From Gammaproteobacteria bacterium (lineage in GTDB: Bacteria; Pseudomonadota; Gammaproteobacteria; Pseudomonadales; UBA5518), in NCBI GenBank assembly GCA_016718385.1, contig JADKDK010000006.1:186001-250000 (forward strand): DNA of 64,000 nt. Direction: 5' to 3'. A program made the translations under genes and the position numbers. This document shows, in pieces, positions 61,257 through 64,000 of this stretch (its first letter is position 1; each line of letters starts with the position of its first letter). The notes under the pieces were generated by a model. The model saw only the letters and a program-made list of their open reading frames with translations, did no database searches and was not told the DNA's origin.

Positions 61257-62141
61257 CTAATCGATCCTGTCATGCTTATATAAGATTGCGGTCATCTGCT
61301 CCGAAACCAGCCCGATAAGTAGGGTCGTCATCGCGCTGGTCAGCAGAAGCGCACTCATGTTCGTAAATCGTGCCGACTCAATAAAGGTGAAGGCATAGTA
61401 GCCAGCGCCAAGAAGAAATTGCAGGAGCGCTACCGGGAAGAACAGCTTGAGCGGCGAATAGAGTGTGCACACGCGAAAAATGATGAGAAGGAATTTGAGA
61501 CCATCGCGCATGACCTTAACGTGTGACTTGCCACTACGCTGCGCAGCACGGATCGGAATATATTCAACAGTGTAGCCGGATCGGAAAAATGCCATCGTGC
61601 TGGTCGTCGGGTAAGAAAACCCATTTGGAAGCATGAAGAGAAACTCCCTAAACTTGTGCGCATCGACCGCACGAAAGCCCGAGGTCAAGTCCAACACCTT
61701 ATGCCCAGTTATCCAAGTTGCAATCAGGTTATAGAACCAGTTGGCCGTATGACGGAAAATGCTAGCCTGCGACGCGGCGTCGCGAGCACCGATCACCATG
61801 TCAGCTCCTCTATCGATGCGATCTAGTAGGCGTGCGATGTCCTCTGGTTGGTGCTGCCCGTCGGCATCCATGAAAACTATCACTTGCCCCGTCGCAACTC
61901 GCGCGCCGGTCTTGATCGCGGCACCGTTACCTTTAGAGTACAGGTGAGAGACCACATGCGCGCCGGCCTCCGCGGCCCGCGATGCGGTGTCGTCGGTGGA
62001 GGCGTCATTCACCACTATGATTGCCGCGCCCGGATGTAGTTCGACGATTCTTTTGACTATCGCTCCAATTGTCTCCGACTCATTGCGGGCTGGAATGACA
62101 ATCGACAATTTCGATTCGTTAGCTGCAAATTTGTCGTCCAC
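61257..62141 (-). CDS. Glycosyltransferase family 2 with membrane anchor (dolichyl/polyprenyl-phosphate type)
   Basis: A 294-residue protein with LSIVIPARNESETIG, VVNDASTDDT and MDADGQHQPED, typical of polyprenyl-phosphate sugar transferases (ArnC/DPM1-like), and two C-terminal membrane helices. It would load a sugar onto undecaprenyl phosphate for periplasmic transfer. I chose the GTG at 62141, preceded by GAGGTG; a TTG at 62156 is also possible. Confidence 0.88.
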   Translation of the reverse strand: MDDKFAANESKLSIVIPARNESETIGAIVKRIVELHPGAAIIVVNDASTDDTASRAAEAGAHVVSHLYSKGNGAAIKTGARVATGQVIVFMDADGQHQPEDIARLLDRIDRGADMVIGARDAASQASIFRHTANWFYNLIATWITGHKVLDLTSGFRAVDAHKFREFLFMLPNGFSYPTTSTMAFFRSGYTVEYIPIRAAQRSGKSHVKVMRDGLKFLLIIFRVCTLYSPLKLFFPVALLQFLLGAGYYAFTFIESARFTNMSALLLTSAMTTLLIGLVSEQMTAILYKHDRID

Positions 62142-62195
62142 TCGGGAACACCTCAAATCATTACTGCATTGCGGTCAACTGGATGAATATTAAAA

Positions 62196-64000
62196 TCATT
62201 GCATGCCATCGGAGTGTCCATCACTGGGCGCCAGAACTAGCGGCTTCTGATGGTCGACAATTTCTCTCATCTCGACAATCGTTCGCAGCCACTTTTCACG
62301 TACAAACGGCCGATTCGGTGCGATCTGCTGCAATTCGTCTAACATCACCCCGGCTTCGGAGTACCGGCCCATGCCTACATTCAGGGCCGCGATGGAAATT
62401 CCGCCACTCAGCGTGGGCCGCAACGCGAACGCTTGCTCCACATGCGCTAGCGCTTCGGTCATGCGTTGCTGGCGCATCATTATTCTTGCAATGATTTCGT
62501 GCGCGGTAGCCTTAGTATCAGCGCGTGTACCACCGTGGCGATTCTCAAGAATTACGTTCAGCGATCCAAGCAAGTCTTGCTCTGCAATCCCGTCGCATTG
62601 CTTATCTTCAATCAGGTCAGTCAGCTTGTCGATCGCATCGGTCACGGCAGGCGTTATCATCTTGTCGCGCGCGCTTTCCTCCATGTCGAAAAAAGCAGCT
62701 TTGACAGCATCGGGCGGTGCTGACGCGCAATAAGCGAGTACGCGCACCGCCGCAAAGTCGGGGCGTATGGCTAACGCTGGGGAAGCGTTGTCGATTAGCG
62801 TTAGAAATTCCTGCGTCTTTCCTCGGATCTGCAACTGTATCGCAAGGTGCTGCATCGCACGCAGGGAGTTGGGGTGCTCACGCTGCCACAGCATTCCCGC
62901 CAATAGCGGGTCGGACCAACTGATGGCTGTTTCTCGCAGCACGAACAAGAAGTTGAACAGAATGAGGCCGCAAACAGCAGCTTCAGCTTTCCAGCCTATG
63001 GCTAGTCGCTCGAGCCCGAAGACGAGGCCGATATAGAAGCCGATGGCGGGGATGTAGTTCCGATGCTCGAAATAGAGCTCAAGTGGAATTACGGTCGATT
63101 CGAGCGAATGCCCCAGAAGGAACCAGGCTAAAGCAAAGCTCATGATTTTCCATTTGCCGCGGCGCAACCGATAGGCAGCGGCTGCAAGCGCTATGAGCCC
63201 GAGGACCGCGAAGGCAGTGGATGGCGGCGACCAAAGACCGTGCGAAACGACATAGTCGTCCTGGAAAGGCCCGAGAGCCGACCGTGCCGGCAGAATCAGT
63301 ATCCGCAGGTAATCCCAGAGGATCCGGGCTTCGGTCAGCAGTCGCTCCGATAACGAGAAGGATCTTCCGGGGAAGCCGTTGATCGTGCCTTGCCAGGTCA
63401 TGAAGATGAGATAGCTGACTATCAGGCTCGCGGGAATCACCAGGAAGATGAAGTGAAACCGTCGCAACACAGAATCTGTGGAGTTAAGGCGCTCAGCGAG
63501 AACGAGCTTTTCAAGCAGCAATGCAAATGCTGGCAACAATATGCCATTTTCCTTCGATAGCACCCCGAAGGCCGTCCCGGCGCCAATGGCAAGCGCCATC
63601 TGTATCAAGGCCCGCCGAGGCTGCGACGGATAGCGCTCCCTCGCAGCAACATACCCAATGAGTCCAACAAGCGTAAACGTTGCGCTAAGCAGCGTCATGC
63701 GCTGAATCGACATCAGGCTGGCAGAAATCAATACTGGCGAGGCGGCCCAAAGCGCGCCTGTCGATAGTGCCATCCAGGAACTACGTCGGTTTGCCAGCGA
63801 CAGGTATGAACTCAAGCGGTATACGAGCCACACGACCAATGCGACGTTGAGCAGGTGCAAGTGGACGTTCAGTCGAATAAGGTCTTCCGGGCTGTTGGGC
63901 CAAGAATGCTGGTTGATCAGGAAGGTTGCCAATGCGATTGGCCGGCCCAATGGACCCGAGACACCGCCGAAAACGAACTCGAGCGCCGTTCTGTAATCCG
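62196..64000 (-). CDS. Large membrane protein with TPR-like C-terminus (5' end outside window)
   Basis: At least 600 residues are visible; the frame stays open to the window edge (VFGGVSGPLGRPIALATF), so the start is beyond it. The N-terminal two thirds have about ten membrane helices with loops typical of O-glycosyltransferase/Wzy-like proteins. The C-terminal 230 residues are TPR-like helices (MTEALAHVEQAFALRP, GRYSEAGVMLDELQQIAPN). A role as polysaccharide polymerase or C-mannosyl/PMT-type transferase is inferred. Confidence 0.8.
   Translation of the reverse strand, partial: DYRTALEFVFGGVSGPLGRPIALATFLINQHSWPNSPEDLIRLNVHLHLLNVALVVWLVYRLSSYLSLANRRSSWMALSTGALWAASPVLISASLMSIQRMTLLSATFTLVGLIGYVAARERYPSQPRRALIQMALAIGAGTAFGVLSKENGILLPAFALLLEKLVLAERLNSTDSVLRRFHFIFLVIPASLIVSYLIFMTWQGTINGFPGRSFSLSERLLTEARILWDYLRILILPARSALGPFQDDYVVSHGLWSPPSTAFAVLGLIALAAAAYRLRRGKWKIMSFALAWFLLGHSLESTVIPLELYFEHRNYIPAIGFYIGLVFGLERLAIGWKAEAAVCGLILFNFLFVLRETAISWSDPLLAGMLWQREHPNSLRAMQHLAIQLQIRGKTQEFLTLIDNASPALAIRPDFAAVRVLAYCASAPPDAVKAAFFDMEESARDKMITPAVTDAIDKLTDLIEDKQCDGIAEQDLLGSLNVILENRHGGTRADTKATAHEIIARIMMRQQRMTEALAHVEQAFALRPTLSGGISIAALNVGMGRYSEAGVMLDELQQIAPNRPFVREKWLRTIVEMREIVDHQKPLVLAPSDGHSDGMQ

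Overview
The window is chromosomal DNA from a high-GC gammaproteobacterium. The gene orders pilS-pilR / fimT / fimU-pilV-pilW-pilX-pilY1-pilE / ispH-lspA-ileS-ribF-murJ and ampE-ampD-DUF1631-nadC are those known from Pseudomonas and relatives. However, fkpB is missing between lspA and ispH, and groESL carries a CIRCE operator. This fits a deeper-branching gammaproteobacterium; I cannot fix genus or order.

Layout. 0-1.6 kb: end of pilS and all of pilR, the two-component system for pilus genes. 1.6-4.3 kb: two accessory modules, a DUF4143 ATPase and an AbrB/PIN toxin-antitoxin pair. 4.4-12.8 kb: type IV minor pilins with PilY1. 12.9-14.1 kb: a second AbrB/PIN pair beside a duplicated ispH fragment. 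14.1-29.7 kb: housekeeping genes on the minus strand (ispH, lspA, ileS, ribF, murJ, thpR, a Nudix hydrolase, pyrB, an ABC exporter, sbcB, a class I fumarase and a coiled-coil membrane protein). 29.8-32.8 kb: a PuuD-like membrane protein and groESL. 33-37.4 kb: a short-chain dehydrogenase, a REP-associated transposase (RAYT), ampG, yajQ and a ketopantoate-reductase-like gene. 37.5-41.5 kb: a cobalamin block (binding protein, B12 riboswitch, TonB receptor, adenosyltransferase). 41.5-44.2 kb: ROK sugar kinase, ampE, ampD. 44.3-46.8 kb: accessory DUF4160/DUF2442, orphan HigA and Fic genes. 47-51.3 kb: DUF1631, an orphan antitoxin, nadC, DUF503, tRNA-Thr. 51.3-64 kb: a visibly AT-richer surface-polysaccharide cluster (glycosyltransferases, flippase, aminotransferase, formyltransferase, WbqC, methyltransferases, a Wzy/PMT-like membrane protein).

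Two genome-scale patterns stand out. First, three accessory modules (DUF4143 ATPase, AbrB/PIN-1, AbrB/PIN-2) are each bracketed by a diverged direct copy of the host gene edge they sit beside: the pilR 3' end, the fimT leader and the ispH C-terminal third. The intact host gene is kept and a 90-96% identical remnant lies on the far side, usually next to a REP hairpin. This suggests one acquisition route, possibly a circular or transformed donor fragment integrating through host-gene homology.

Second, the window is full of short hairpins: a GTGGGTC or GTAGGTC head, then complementary arms around an ATTCAT or similar loop. They occur in about 19 clusters. One RAYT gene at 33954-34403 sits between two such clusters. 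Arm sequences change in a paired way while head and loop stay constant. The hairpins also enter genes: four lie in frame inside the ROK kinase, one forms the MurJ C-terminus, one supplies the dehydrogenase stop codon and one supplies the start of the cobalamin-binding protein. Some sites carry head-plus-half-arm partial units in tandem. A second REP type (AGCGGGCCATGCCCGC core) is also present.
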